This document shows, in pieces, positions 49,572 to 58,435 of a stretch of 64,000 bases of DNA. The DNA is taken from assembly GCA_905221605.1 (NCBI GenBank), contig CAJNDS010001335.1:1328938-1392937 (forward strand), read 5' to 3'. The notes under the pieces are model-generated. The model had not been told where the DNA came from, made no database searches, and worked only from the letters and a program-made list of their open reading frames with translations. Positions within the stretch are counted from its first letter, which is position 1. Every line of letters starts with the position of its first letter. The stretch is from Symbiodinium natans. Lineage: Eukaryota > Sar > Dinophyceae > Suessiales > Symbiodiniaceae. The position numbers and the translations under genes are program-made.

Positions 49572-49790
49572 CACTCCTCAACCCTAAACCCCTAAACGCC
49601 TAAACCCCTAAACCCCTAAACCCCTAAACCCCTAAACCCCTAAACCCCTAAACCCCTACACCCCTAAACCCTAAACCCCTAAACCCCTAAGCCCCTAAAC
49701 CCCTAAACCCCTAAACCCCTGAACCCCTGAACCCCTGAACCCCTGAACCCTGAATCCTGAACCCTAAACCCTCAACCCTAAACCCTAAAG
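49572..49790. repeat. CCCCTAAA octamer block with point-variant sub-blocks
   Basis: An array of CCCCTAAA units that passes into CCCCTGAA units, then CCCTAAA. A similar octamer block is at 57385-57560. Confidence 0.85.
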
Positions 49791-49795
49791 GTAAG

Positions 49796-50134
49796 GGACT
49801 TGATGTCGGCTCGCTAGAGGCTCGTATCTACTTACAGCTAGAGGGCTTTTCCCTGGCAGTCATTATGTCTATCTACATGAATAACATAATAATATTAATA
49901 CTACTAGTCATATTACAACATGTTAACATAATGATATTATTAATACGAATAATATTCAAAAATATTAATTTGCTAATATCAACAATACTAATAATCCGTG
50001 CGAAGGAAGATTTTGGAATGACGCGACGAACCCCAGTGCTGCAAGCGTTAAGCCCCTTCATCCTAAGCCCGAAACGAGGCTTCATGGCCTTTCATCGGGC
50101 TTGGGCGCTTAGGGCTTCGGGGCAGAGCGACTGA
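49796..50134 (+). CDS. Candidate gene end around an AT-rich island
   Basis: One frame is open throughout: DVGSLEARIYLQLEGFSLA, then an Ile/Leu-rich AT-coded stretch, then EDFGMTRRTPVLQALSPF to TGA 50134. Alternatively GCA|GTCATT...GCGAAG|GAA (49859-50005) is an in-phase intron of 147 bp, leaving LAEDFGMTRR. The sharp composition change favours an intron; a membrane segment is the alternative. Confidence 0.5.
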   Translation, partial: GLDVGSLEARIYLQLEGFSLAVIMSIYMNNIIILILLVILQHVNIMILLIRIIFKNINLLISTILIIRAKEDFGMTRRTPVLQALSPFILSPKRGFMAFHRAWALRASGQSD

Positions 50135-50263
50135 GAGCTCAGGGCTTAGGGCTTAGGGCTTAGGGTTTAGGGTTTAGGGTTTAGGGTTTAGGGGTTTTCG
50201 GTTTAGGGTTCAAGGCTCAAGGTTTCGGGTTCATGGGGGTTTGGTGTTGGGTTGGGCTTGAAG

Positions 50264-50530
50264 ACCTCTGGGCATTGCATGGCTCGTCAGAATCAACTAC
50301 TACGAATTGCTTAAGAGCCCTCCCCAAACAATAAGAAACCATTCTTCTTTGCAAGGGTAATTTTGGGATTCGTATTTTGTTTTTTTTTTGGAGGGGGGGG
50401 GAGGCTCTTAAGCAAGTAGTAGACTACGGTGCAAAGCGCTGTATGCCAGCCCAGGTATCAACATGTTTCTTGGCGGCAGCTTCTTGCGCTTTGCTCCCCC
50501 TCAGAAAAGCCCCAAGACGTGAAAACCCTA
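50264..50530 (+). CDS. Two exons joined across a family A element
   Basis: Exon from GGGCTTGAAG| reads TSGHCMARQNQ to 50296. After the element the frame continues TTVQSAVCQPRYQHVSWRQ and LLALCSPSEKPQD. An early donor CAG|GTATCA at 50455 is possible. Other frames are open on the left side. Confidence 0.5.
50297..50422 (+). mobile_element. Family A introner element
   Basis: CTACTACGAATTGCTTAAGA to CTCTTAAGCAAGTAGTAG, 126 bp with a 17-18 base inverted repeat. ACTAC occurs on both flanks. Reading through meets TAA. Confidence 0.8.
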
Positions 50531-50589
50531 AGCCCTAACCCTAAACCCTAAACCCTAAGCCCTAACCCTAAACCCTAAACCCTATGAAC

Positions 50590-50660
50590 CCTGAACTTCA
50601 AGCTTCCCAAGCCATCGAAGCTTCGAACCTAATGGTAGCTCGAGCTCTCAATCCCAAGTA
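50590..50660 (+). CDS. Candidate terminal exon
   Basis: ELQASQAIEASNLMVARAL then NPK and TAG. The acceptor may be ACTTCAAG. Confidence 0.45.
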
Positions 50661-50885
50661 GCCCTAACCCTGCAACTTCGGGTATGGTTTGGGTTTCGGT
50701 TCCAGGGTTTAGGGTTTATGTAGGGTTTAGGGTTTAGGGTTTGCGGTTCAGGGTTTGGGCTTAGGGTTTCAGGTTTAGGATTTGGGCTTAGGGCTTGAGG
50801 ATTAGGGCCTAGGGCTTATAGGGCGTAGGGCGCAGGGCTTAGCGCTTGGGGCTTGAGGACGAAAAGATCTTTCTGCCTTAAGGAT

Positions 50886-50932
50886 GATCACAGCATGGGG
50901 ACTATGGTTTCGCTTGGTCCCTAAGGAACGGG
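50886..50932 (+). CDS. Candidate start exon
   Basis: AAGG then ATG: MITAWGLWFRLVPKERG. Gene starts are rare in this window, so this is only a suggestion. Confidence 0.3.
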
Positions 50933-51035
50933 GTAGGCTTTGTGGGGGGCCATGAAATTGCCTCACGAAAGATCCCCGCCACCTTAAACCCTAAACCCGA
51001 AACACTAAACCCTAAACCCTAAACCCGAAGCGCAG

Positions 51036-51302
51036 CAATGTGCCGAGTACGCTGGCGCCTGGCAGCTACGCCTTCATCGCAGGGCTGCTGACGCCATCCT
51101 TTACGCCGACAAGGAGCAGCTGAGGGCGGTTTAGGGTTTAGGGTTTAGGGTTTAGGGTGTAGGGTTTAGGGTTTAGGGTTTGGGCCTAAATCCTTTTCGC
51201 CTACATCCTAAGCCGCCAAAGCCCAAGCCCCAAGAGGAATACCTTCGATTTGCTGCTCACCGACTTGCTGGGCAAGGCAGACGCCCGCAAAGCTTCCTGG
51301 GG
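51036..51302 (+). CDS. Two-exon candidate across a repeat-edged intron
   Basis: Exon 51036-51128 follows CGAAGCGCAG, 31 codons (AEYAGAWQLRLHRRAADAI, LYADKEQLRA), with donor GCG|GTTTAGGG. Exon 51235-51302 after CCCCAAG reads RNTFDLLLTDLLGKADARK in phase 0. Another frame of exon 2 is open. Confidence 0.6.
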
Positions 51303-51418
51303 TTTAGGGTTTAGGGCTTAGGGTTTAGGGTTTAGGGTTGAGGGTTGAGGGTTGAGGGTTGGAGGCTTTTGCCTGGAACGCCCCCCCAAAACCAGGATGG
51401 GCTATTAGGCCCTTCTAG

Positions 51419-51764
51419 TGCCCATCAATCAACCCTGCAAAGAGGGAGTGTAGGGTAGAGTTACCTATCTTTCTCATAGCCCAAATATACAAGCTAAGAT
51501 TGGCCCGCTTATTGGAAGATCAGGGCCTCGGGTGCTGGATGATAGCTGTAACCCTAAATGCCTTTCTAGGACCTAAAGTAGGCTCTCATTCCCTGGTTTT
51601 AGGGATTAAGTTCCCCCCCCCCAAAACACCCTTTAGCCCAAAAAGAGCGCCCTGCTTAGTCCCAGGCTAGTCTTGGGTCGAGCTTCTAAGCCCAGATCTC
51701 TGTTCTCTTGCGTAGTGTCGCCGCCCTATGCGTGCCGTCTGCAGAACCCTGCTACCCAATCCAA
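51419..51764 (+). CDS. Two exons joined across a family B element
   Basis: Exon 51419-51569 (ELPIFLIAQIYKLRLARLL, LGCWMIAVTLNAFL). Intron 51570-51682. Exon 51683-51764 continues SKPRSLFSCVVSPPYACRL. Joining CTA G to CT TCT keeps phase over 77 codons, with hydrophobic segments. The implied intron is GA...AG. Confidence 0.6.
51570..51682 (+). mobile_element. Family B introner element inside a reading frame
   Basis: TTCTAG|GACCTAAAGTAGGCT to GGCTAGTCTTGGGTCGAG|, 113 bp, AG on both flanks. Confidence 0.75.
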
Positions 51765-52134
51765 GTGCCACATAACCCTAAACCCCAAACCCTAAACCCT
51801 AAATCCTAAACCCTAAACCCTAAACCCCAAACCCTAAACCCTAAATCCTAAACCCGAAGCCCCAACACCTCAGCCAGCGAATCCTTAAAGCCCCTAAGGT
51901 CTATGCAAGCCCTTAGTATCACCGACGCCGACCCTATGACCCAAACCCACCACCCCCAAACCATGGGTTCCCCTACTACCCCTCCTAGGTTTTTTTGCAT
52001 AGTTAAAGCTTTTTTGGGATAATTAAGCCTAATTCAGGTTACTTAAGAGGGGGAAACTAGGGGGGTTGTACAGAGGGGGGGTAGTAGGGAAAGACAAAAT
52101 ACCCCAAACCCCAAACACCCTATACCGTAAACCC

Positions 52135-52242
52135 CAGAGCAAGCCGAGCCACAGCAGGTCATTGATGCGCGCGTCGCCATTCCTGGGCAGCGCGTTGTAC
52201 AGGGCTTGAGACTCGACAGGTGGAACTGGCAAAGCTCTATGG
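52135..52242 (+). CDS. Candidate exon, 35 codons
   Basis: AAACCCCAG precedes QAEPQQVIDARVAIPGQRV and LRLDRWNWQSSM, ending G|GTTTAGGG. Confidence 0.55.
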
Positions 52243-52344
52243 GTTTAGGGTTTAGGGTTTAGGATGTAGGGTTTAGGGTTTAGGTTTGGGGTTTAGGGTT
52301 TAGGGTTTAGGGCTGAGGGTTTAGGGTTTAGGGTTTATAACTTA

Positions 52345-52440
52345 GTAGCTGAGTGAGTACACTTTACACTTTTGGGATACTCTAATCCCGTATAGAACTG
52401 AACCGTGTACATTTTTTGGGGCTTATACTTATGAACTCAG
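52345..52440 (+). mobile_element. Family J element, long copy
   Basis: CTTA|GTAGCTGAGTGAGTAC to GGGGCTTATACTTATGAACTCAG|. Ends match the 45-bp copy at 32775-32819. The following CCACTAAG|GTAAATC would be a tiny exon. Confidence 0.6.
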
Positions 52441-52915
52441 CCACTAAGGTAAATCTTTAACCTGAACTGCAATAAAGCCGAGACCCTATAAATCCCAAAC
52501 CTAAACCTGATAAACTGATAAACTGATAATCTTGTAGCCTAGAGGCCCTAGGGCTTTGGGGGGGAGGGGGGGTTCCTACTGCTTACATGTAGGGCCTTGT
52601 GGGGTTCAGGGTTTAGGGTTGAGGGTTTCCCCTAAACCCTAGACCCTAAACCCTAAACCCTAAACCCTGGTTACGAGCAAAAACCCAGAGTTTCCCGTTT
52701 CTGGGGTTTAGGACCCTTGTAGCGACATGCGCAGAAGGGTAATTACCCTAAACCCTAAACCCCTAAACCCTAAACCCCTAAACCCTATACCTTAAACCCT
52801 AAACCCTTTAGGGATTAGGGTTACGGCCCAAGCTTACCCGCCTGACAGCTCGTCCCAAGCCCCCCAAAAACCGCAGACAACACGATCCCCCAAAAAAACC
52901 TAGCTCGATTGCCTC

Positions 52916-52950
52916 AAGGCATTCTTTTTGACAAGGAGCCCTAAACCCTC
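52916..52950 (+). CDS. Short candidate exon
   Basis: AACCTAG-type acceptor, then LDCLKAFFLT. Weak. Confidence 0.25.
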
Positions 52951-53056
52951 CTCAAACCCTAGATATTGGGAGCCTTGACCTTGATGCCCTCAACCCCTAA
53001 ACCCTAAACCCTAAACCCTAAACCCTAAACCCTAAACCCTAAACCCTCCTAAATCC

Positions 53057-53116
53057 AGACCACATGCATCCAAGGAATCTCGAGCCCCTCCAGCTTCAGC
53101 CTTTCGGTCCTTGGAT
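53057..53116 (+). CDS. Candidate exon
   Basis: HMHPRNLEPLQLQPFGPWI between CCCTAAA and TTTAGGG tracts. Confidence 0.4.
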
Positions 53117-53189
53117 TAGGGGTTTATAGGGTTTAGGGTTTAGGGTTTGGGGTTTGGGGTTTAGGGTTTGGGGTTTAGGGTCTGGGTAG

Positions 53190-53250
53190 GAGTTCTCAGC
53201 TTGGGCTTCAATGACGATTTTGGGGTGTTTTCAAGTCCAGATTCAAGAGC
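53190..53250 (+). CDS. Candidate exon
   Basis: TGGGTAG precedes VLSLGFNDDFGVFSSPDSR. Confidence 0.45.
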
Positions 53251-53332
53251 CCAAACCCCTAAAACCCTCAAACCGTAAGACCCTAAACCCTAAACCGTAA
53301 ACCCATCCTAAACCCTAAACCCCTACAGCCTA

Positions 53333-53440
53333 AAGCCTAAAGCCTGAAGCCTAAAGCCTAAAGCCTAAAGCCTGAAGCCTAAAGCCTAAAGCCTAACGCC
53401 TAAAGCCGAAAGCCTAAAGCCTAAAGGCTAAAGCCTAAAG
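53333..53440. repeat. CCTAAAG variant array
   Basis: About 15 units of CCTAAAG, the heptamer with one base changed. A shorter array is at 46017-46070. Confidence 0.85.
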
Positions 53441-53513
53441 CCCAAAACCCTAAGCCCAAACATCCTAAATCCTAGACCCCTCAAGCCCTTGACCCCTGCA
53501 CCCCCCTTTTTGC

Positions 53514-53580
53514 TGTAACGGAGGTTTGGCGCCTTGGCCAAAGGTGCCGAGACGCAGGCGGGCTCCAGTTCGTTTGGTTA
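53514..53580 (+). CDS. Candidate exon
   Basis: VTEVWRLGQRCRDAGGLQF then VWLG. An internal AAAG|GTGCCG donor is possible. Confidence 0.45.
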
Positions 53581-54162
53581 GGGGCGGGGGGGTGGGGTTT
53601 TGCGGTGTAGGCGGTTTAGGGTTTAGGGTTTAGGGTTTAGGGTTTAGGGTTTAGGGTTTAGGTTTGGGGTTTGGGGTTTAGGCTTCCGAACTTTTTGGGG
53701 GTTTAGGAGGCTTCGGGTTTAGGGGTTTGAAGTTTAGGGGCCGAGGCCTCTCAGGAACCTAGGCGGGTGTATGGTTCAGGGGGTTTAGGGTTTAGGGTTT
53801 AGGGTTTAGGGTTTAGGGTTTAGGGTTTAGGGTTTAAGGTTTAGGGTTTAGGGTTTAGGGTTTAGGGTTCAGGGTGTTGATTGTTCCGGGCCTCAGTTTA
53901 GGGTCTCGGGTTTCAGGCCTTCGGTCTTCGGGGGTCGAGTACACTCAGGGCCTAGGGCTCCTTCGTTTCGAAGGGGTTTAGGGTTTAGGGTTTAGGGTTT
54001 AGGGTTTAGGGTTTAGGGTTTAGGGTTTAGGGTTTAGGGTTTAGGGTTTAGGGTTTAGGGTTTGGGACTCAGGGCTCAGTCAGGGCTTGAAGCCCTTTCT
54101 GCATCAGTAGGGTTTAGGTTTTAGGGTTCAGGGGTGCTGGGAGTGTCGGGCTTGGGGCCCTT

Positions 54163-54237
54163 GTCAGCAGCGTCGGCTCAGGGATTTCTTGTGCTTCATG
54201 TCCCCAAATCGGGCTCCGTAGTTCTAAGACTTTATAA
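54163..54237 (+). CDS. Candidate terminal exon
   Basis: VSSVGSGISCASCPQIGLR then SSKTL and TAA. Confidence 0.4.
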   Translation, partial: VSSVGSGISCASCPQIGLRSSKTL

Positions 54238-54306
54238 TTTCGAGTTCCGGCTGTAGCTTAGGTTTCGGGGTTTTAGGGTTCAGTGTGTAGGGTTAGGGCG
54301 TTGCAG

Positions 54307-54730
54307 TATGATCCAATTTTCGAGCTCTCTTGGTATAGGCAAGATGGAAGCTCACAAGAGGTACCTGAAACCCTCGACGCCCAAGCCGCATGTAGCACGA
54401 GGGGGCTTCAGGTACTTCCGAGCCAGAATCCCCAATTGCCCCTCTCACTTCAGGAATATCTGGAGCAATTGGGGTTGAGGGTTTTCGATCCTTGGGGACC
54501 GAAATACCTTATACTAACAGTCCTCAATCGGGAGCATAGCACCCAATATTATGATCCCTATTAAGGACTGTTAGTATAAGGGGGAACGTCCCAATGTTTC
54601 GCTAGAGAGGTATTTTCCTCGCTGCGACGTTCGGCATCAGGTTTTAGGGGGTGTGGTGCACGGGCCTGCTGTACTACTGTGTATGAGGACTTTCGGGAAA
54701 GTTGCACCGGCTACATGTCCAGGGCTGTAG
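54307..54730 (+). CDS. Two-exon gene end across an inverted-repeat intron
   Basis: Exon 54307-54519 follows GGCGTTGCAG and is 71 codons (PIFELSWYRQDGSSQEVPE, YLEQLGLRVFDPWGPKY). Removing 54520-54574 (GTCCTC...GTTAG) continues YKGERPNVSLERYFPRCDV and MRTFGKVAPATCPGL to TAG, 51 more codons in phase 0. If unspliced the ORF ends at 54564. Among the best-supported frames in the window; family not recognised. Confidence 0.65.
54507..54581 (+). mobile_element. Family L: 75-bp element with perfect 18-bp terminal inverted repeat
   Basis: CCTTATACTAACAGTCCT and AGGACTGTTAGTATAAGG are exact complements 39 bp apart. A GT donor and an AG acceptor lie inside the arms, so the intron (54520-54574) is smaller than the element. 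Confidence 0.8.
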
Positions 54731-54902
54731 GTCGCCGGAACGGGCCTTCTTTCTGAACGAGCCCTAAACCCTAAACCCTTAACCCTAAACCCTAAACCCT
54801 AAACCCTAGAAGGGTTTAGGGTTTAAGGTTTAGGCTTCTAAGTCTTCAACCCCAAGCCCTAAACCGGGCTGTCGAAGCAGGCCCCCCATGGGCACAGTAG
54901 AG

Positions 54903-55046
54903 TAGGTAACCTTTAGGGTTTAGGGTTTAGGGTTTAGGGTTTAGGGTTTAGGGTTTAGGGTTTAGGTATAACCTTGTTGGGGTAGTAGAATCCCCTTAGA
55001 ATCCCAAAGGTTAAGCTTTAATTCCCCCAGGTTACTGGACAACTAG
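54903..55046 (+). mobile_element. Family E element, copy with inserted TTTAGGG tract
   Basis: TAGGTAACCTT, then a TTTAGGG tract (about 54912-54966), then AACCTTGTTGGGGTAGTAGA and GAATCCC...GGTTACTGGACAACTAG. Compare the uninterrupted copy at 57860. Confidence 0.65.
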
Positions 55047-55226
55047 GAAGGCTCCTTGTGGAAGTTGCCAGCGCCGTCTGGCATCGAAGACAATCCCCTA
55101 AGCTCTTTTTTGAAAAAATCGAGGCCATTAGGAAAAAGGGCCACAACTTCCGCCTTAACCAACGGCGGAGTTGGGGGGAGGCGTCCGTGGCTTCGACTGA
55201 GCCCGTGGAAGGCGCGAGGCTATGAC
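55047..55226 (+). CDS. Candidate exon after family E, about 59 codons
   Basis: LVEVASAVWHRRQSPKLFF and KGHNFRLNQRRSWGEASV to TGA. A join from HGHSRG upstream of the element is in phase. A second frame (VIRQQRKMQATWCGTWG) is open to 55385, so a frame change by splicing is possible. Confidence 0.5.
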
Positions 55227-55559
55227 GTTACTGTCATCCGTCAGCAGCGCAAGATGCAAGCAACGTGGTGTGGAACGTGGGGAGACCCTGAATTGAGAAG
55301 CTCGGCGGAGGAGCTGGAAGCACCCGAGCGCGCCCCAAAACCTCAACCTCCGAAACCCAAAACCCTCAACCCCAAACCCTCCTAAGCCTACTACGCTGTC
55401 AGTCCTTCACGCCCACGCCTCTCAACCGTCAACCCACCACTACCACCCTGACACCCCCTGCCCTATGTGAACCCGAAAGTCCAAGATTCGGAGAGAGGGT
55501 CCGCCACTCTACCCTAAACCCTAAACCCTAAACCCTAAACCCTAAACCCTAAACCACAG

Positions 55560-55651
55560 CCTTGGGAGGAGGCTTAGGGACCCGATGACCCACAGGAACT
55601 CGTAAGTTGATCTACATTTTGAGCCCAGTTCCTCCCACGAAAGACTATTGG
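55560..55651 (+). CDS. Two short exons with a GTAAGT intron
   Basis: AACCACAG precedes LGRRLRDPMTHRNS, donor TC|GTAAGT, a consensus site. GAGCCCAG then continues SSHERLLG in phase up to GGTTTAGGG. Confidence 0.5.
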
Positions 55652-55814
55652 GTTTAGGGTTTAGGATTTAGGGTCTAGGGTCTAGGGGGCTATTTTCGTG
55701 GTTGCGGATAGGGTTAGAGAGTATGGCTCGGGAATAAGGCTTAGGAAGCAAATTTAAGAATGCATTTTCTGAATGGGGTCTCGTGATAATGTTCATGTTA
55801 CAAAGACCAAAAAA

Positions 55815-55960
55815 ACAGAGCGGCCCCTTATTCCCTGTTTTTAGGTGTAGGTGCCCTCATGAGGCCGTTTTGAACGAAAAAGGCCCTTTTCATTCTAAAC
55901 CCTAATAAGCCCTGAACCCGAAACCCTAAACCCTTTTCATTCCTCAAACCAGGGCCTGGA
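55815..55960. mobile_element. Family B element split by a repeat insertion
   Basis: CGGCCCCTTATTCCCTGTTT and CCTCATGAGG..AAAGGCCCTTTTCATTC match family B. A 35-bp CCCTAAA-type insert (55896-55930) lies between two copies of CCCTTTTCATTC. Both outer ends are degenerate. Confidence 0.65.
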
Positions 55961-56041
55961 AGTTTTTGGCTAGGTGCGCATCGTGCTGCGCGTCGCAAGC
56001 GCATTGCAGCCGCTAGAGGCCATGCTGCATCCTTGTTCGGG
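55953..56041 (+). CDS. Candidate exon, 29 codons
   Basis: CTCAAACCAG precedes PGSFWLGAHRAARRKRIAA then RGHAASLFG, ending GGG|GTATAA. Basic helix. Confidence 0.55.
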
Positions 56042-56107
56042 GTATAAGGGTGCCAATCAGGATTTGGGAACTTTGGGCTTAGGGCGCTGAGGGGGTGGAA
56101 GGATTGC

Positions 56108-56170
56108 CGACATGTGGCCCTCAACAATGTGGCTTCAGAGCCTTTTTGCCGTAGACAATGGGGGATTCAG
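56108..56170 (+). CDS. Candidate exon with GTAGGG donor
   Basis: RHVALNNVASEPFCRRQWG ending CAG|GTAGGG. Confidence 0.45.
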
Positions 56171-56292
56171 GTAGGGCTTTGGGGGTTTGCAATTCTACCA
56201 TGAACCCTAAACCCTAAACCCTAAACCCTAAACCCTACACCCTAGACCCTAAACCCTGAACTCTAAACCCATCCTGGGTCTGGGCGAAACAG

Positions 56293-56353
56293 GCTCCACC
56301 GGCTTGTGAAAGGGATGAAGGCCCTTGCCTGGAGATCGACTACGACCTTACAG
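56293..56353 (+). CDS. Candidate exon
   Basis: GGCGAAACAG precedes APPACERDEGPCLEIDYDL, ending ACAG|GGTTTAGGG. Confidence 0.5.
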
Positions 56354-56535
56354 GGTTTAGGGTTTCGGGGTTTAGGGTTTAGGGTTTCGGGGTTTAGGGG
56401 TTTAGGGGTTTAGTTTGTTTTTGGTTTTTGGGGGTGAAGATGGCCAAAGGCATCAGGTTTACGGTTTAGGGTTTAGGGCTTAGGGTTTTAGGGCTTAGGG
56501 TTTAGGGTTTAGTGTTTAGGGGCATGTAACCCAAG

Positions 56536-56585
56536 GTTCGCCTATACTCCCCACTTCTCCCTCGGGCTCCCGAAGCTTCGCTAAG
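56536..56585 (+). CDS. Short candidate exon
   Basis: AACCCAAG precedes SPILPTSPSGSRSFAK, donor AAG|GTTCCC. Ser/Pro-rich. Confidence 0.4.
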
Positions 56586-56647
56586 GTTCCCTAGGTACCT
56601 ACCCCCCCTTGGACCCCCCTCCCTTAAGCACCCTCTAAACAATGCAG

Positions 56648-56707
56648 GGTGTGGAGCAACGAGCTCGCCAACCCCTCTCGCCGCAAAAGCGAACGTCCTT
56701 CCCCTAA
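56648..56707 (+). CDS. Candidate terminal exon
   Basis: AACAATGCAG precedes VEQRARQPLSPQKRTSFP and TAA. Confidence 0.4.
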   Translation, partial: GVEQRARQPLSPQKRTSFP

Positions 56708-56753
56708 ACCCCCAATCCTGAACCATCTTCACCTCAAGTCCCAATCTAGACAG

Positions 56754-56801
56754 GATTGCCGCCTTCTCTGAGGGCTTTCCCTTCTTCTCCCCTGTAGCTA
56801 A
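56754..56801 (+). CDS. Candidate exon with GTAAGC donor
   Basis: CTAGACAG precedes IAAFSEGFPFFSPVA, ending AA|GTAAGC. Confidence 0.45.
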
Positions 56802-56839
56802 GTAAGCCAAAAACCTGAGGCCAGAACTCCTTCCCTCGA

Positions 56840-56954
56840 CCTTAGTGGCCCAGTGGTGCCCTTTATACCCTTTTGTTGGTTCTGTGCTCCCTTGTACAGT
56901 AAACAACCAAAAACGGTACCCTGATTATAAGATGGTTTCTGGGCGACCAGGAAG
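56840..56954 (+). mobile_element. Family D element, diverged copy
   Basis: CTTAGTGGCCCAGTGGTGCCC to GTTTCTGGGCGACCAGGAAG. GT...AG sites are conserved in place. Confidence 0.6.
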
Positions 56955-57571
56955 CTTAATAGTTGAAATTCATCCCAGTCCCTGAGTTCATTTCCTTAAG
57001 CCTGAGAACGTACAAACCTTAAATCGCTAAATCCATAGGAGGAAGCCAGCCCCAACCCTGTAAGTTCATCCCACAACCTGAAAACCCCAAATCCTCCTAC
57101 TGAGCCCTAAAGAACTCAAACCCCCAACCCTAACCCTTGAACTCCTAGACCCCTAAACCCGAACTCCCTCAAACCCTAAACCCCTACACCCTACACCCTA
57201 CACCCTAAACCCCTATTTAAACCCTCAACCCCTTCAAACTCAATCCCTAACCCCCCTAAACCCCTACACCCTAAACCCTAAACCCCCACACCCTAAACCC
57301 TAAACCCCTAAACTCCTAAGCCCCTTCCCCTAAACCCTGAGCCTCCAAATCCCCCAAGCTCCGAAAGCCCAAGAAGAAGGCCCTAAACCCTAAACCCCTA
57401 AACCCCTAAACCCCTAAACCCCTAAACCCCTAAACCCCTAAACCCCTAAACCCCTAAACCCCTAAACCCCTAAACCCCTAAACCCCCTAAACCCCTTAAC
57501 CCCTTAACCCCTTAACCCCTAAACCCCTAAACCCTAAACCCTAAACCCCTAAACCCCTAAAACCCAAAGAA

Positions 57572-57663
57572 GTGGAGGCCCTGGGCCCGATCCGCGCGAT
57601 TCAGATCGCCGCGCCCGAGCACTTCACCCTGGTGGTTCGAGAGCCCGCCTGGGGCTTGCGGGG
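57572..57663 (+). CDS. Candidate exon, about 30 codons
   Basis: VEALGPIRAIQIAAPEHFT then LVVREPAWGLRG, ending in a G-run before TTTAGGG. Confidence 0.5.
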
Positions 57664-57814
57664 GGGGGGGGGGGGTTTAGGGTTTAGGGTTTAGGGTTTA
57701 GGGTTTAGGGTTTAGGGTTTAGGGTTTAGGGTTTAGGGTTTAGGGTTTAGGGTTTAGGGGTTCAGTGGTTTAGGGGCGTTGGGGTTGGGTGTGTTGGGGG
57801 CTGAGGGGTTTGGG

Positions 57815-57859
57815 GTGGTCCGTGGTGACGTGGCTTTGACCATTAACTTAGTACTAGAG
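57815..57859 (+). CDS. Candidate exon before family E
   Basis: VVRGDVALTINLVLE up to TAGGTAACC. Downstream, KSGQLSKQARLALCFVL to TAA is in phase if the element ends at CCCTAG (57931). Confidence 0.4.
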
Positions 57860-57948
57860 TAGGTAACCTTTAACCTTCTCGGGGTAATAGAATCCCTTAG
57901 GATCCGCAAGGTCAACCTCTAGTTACCCTAGAAGTCTGGACAACTAAG
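57860..57948 (+). mobile_element. Family E element, uninterrupted copy
   Basis: TAGGTAACCTTTAACCTTCT..GAATCCCTTAGGATCC..AGTTACCCTAG..GGACAACTAAG. The exact right end is uncertain (57931 or 57948). It serves as the empty-site version of 54903-55046. Confidence 0.65.
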
Positions 57949-58088
57949 CAAACAAGCCCGCCTTGCGCTTTGCTTTGTCCTGAATCCTAAACTCTTACAA
58001 GATCTAACCGAATAACGCTATCCCGAGTCCCCAAACCTTTCACCCAATGTTCTTGAAGCCAGCTAAACCCAAACCCGAAGCTTTCAGT

Positions 58089-58332
58089 GCACTTGGGTTC
58101 TTCTGAGCTCTGGGCCCTAATCCCCAAAGCTTCAATGCACTTAACTCTTCTGATGCTTCCATGTCTTTCAAGCCCCTTACAATACAACCGAACCTGTTCC
58201 CTGGCTTTAAGCAGCACTGTGCCGCTTCCTTGGTTTGCTCTCTGCATTTTTCCTGGAGTAACCGTTAATGCCCTCAGCAAGAAACGGACATGTCCTTATT
58301 CTCTGGTTGGACTTACGCCATTTTTAGTTTGA
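58089..58332 (+). CDS. Candidate exon, 80 codons
   Basis: GAAGCTTTCAG precedes LGSSELWALIPKASMHLTL, VPLPWFALCIFPGVTVNAL and a stop at 58332. A minus ORF overlaps; + is preferred for the acceptor. Rich in Leu/Cys. Confidence 0.4.
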
Positions 58333-58435
58333 GGTAACGGCCTGGCGATATTCTGGATCCCTCATTGGGTCCAAGATGAAAAACCCTAAACCCTAAACCC
58401 TAAGATATTCTGGATATACCCTCATTGGGTCCAAG

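Noticed and set aside
57987-58280. Minus ORF of 97 codons
   Set aside because: It overlaps a + frame preceded by GCTTTCAG; strand agreement with neighbours favours +. Not fully excluded.
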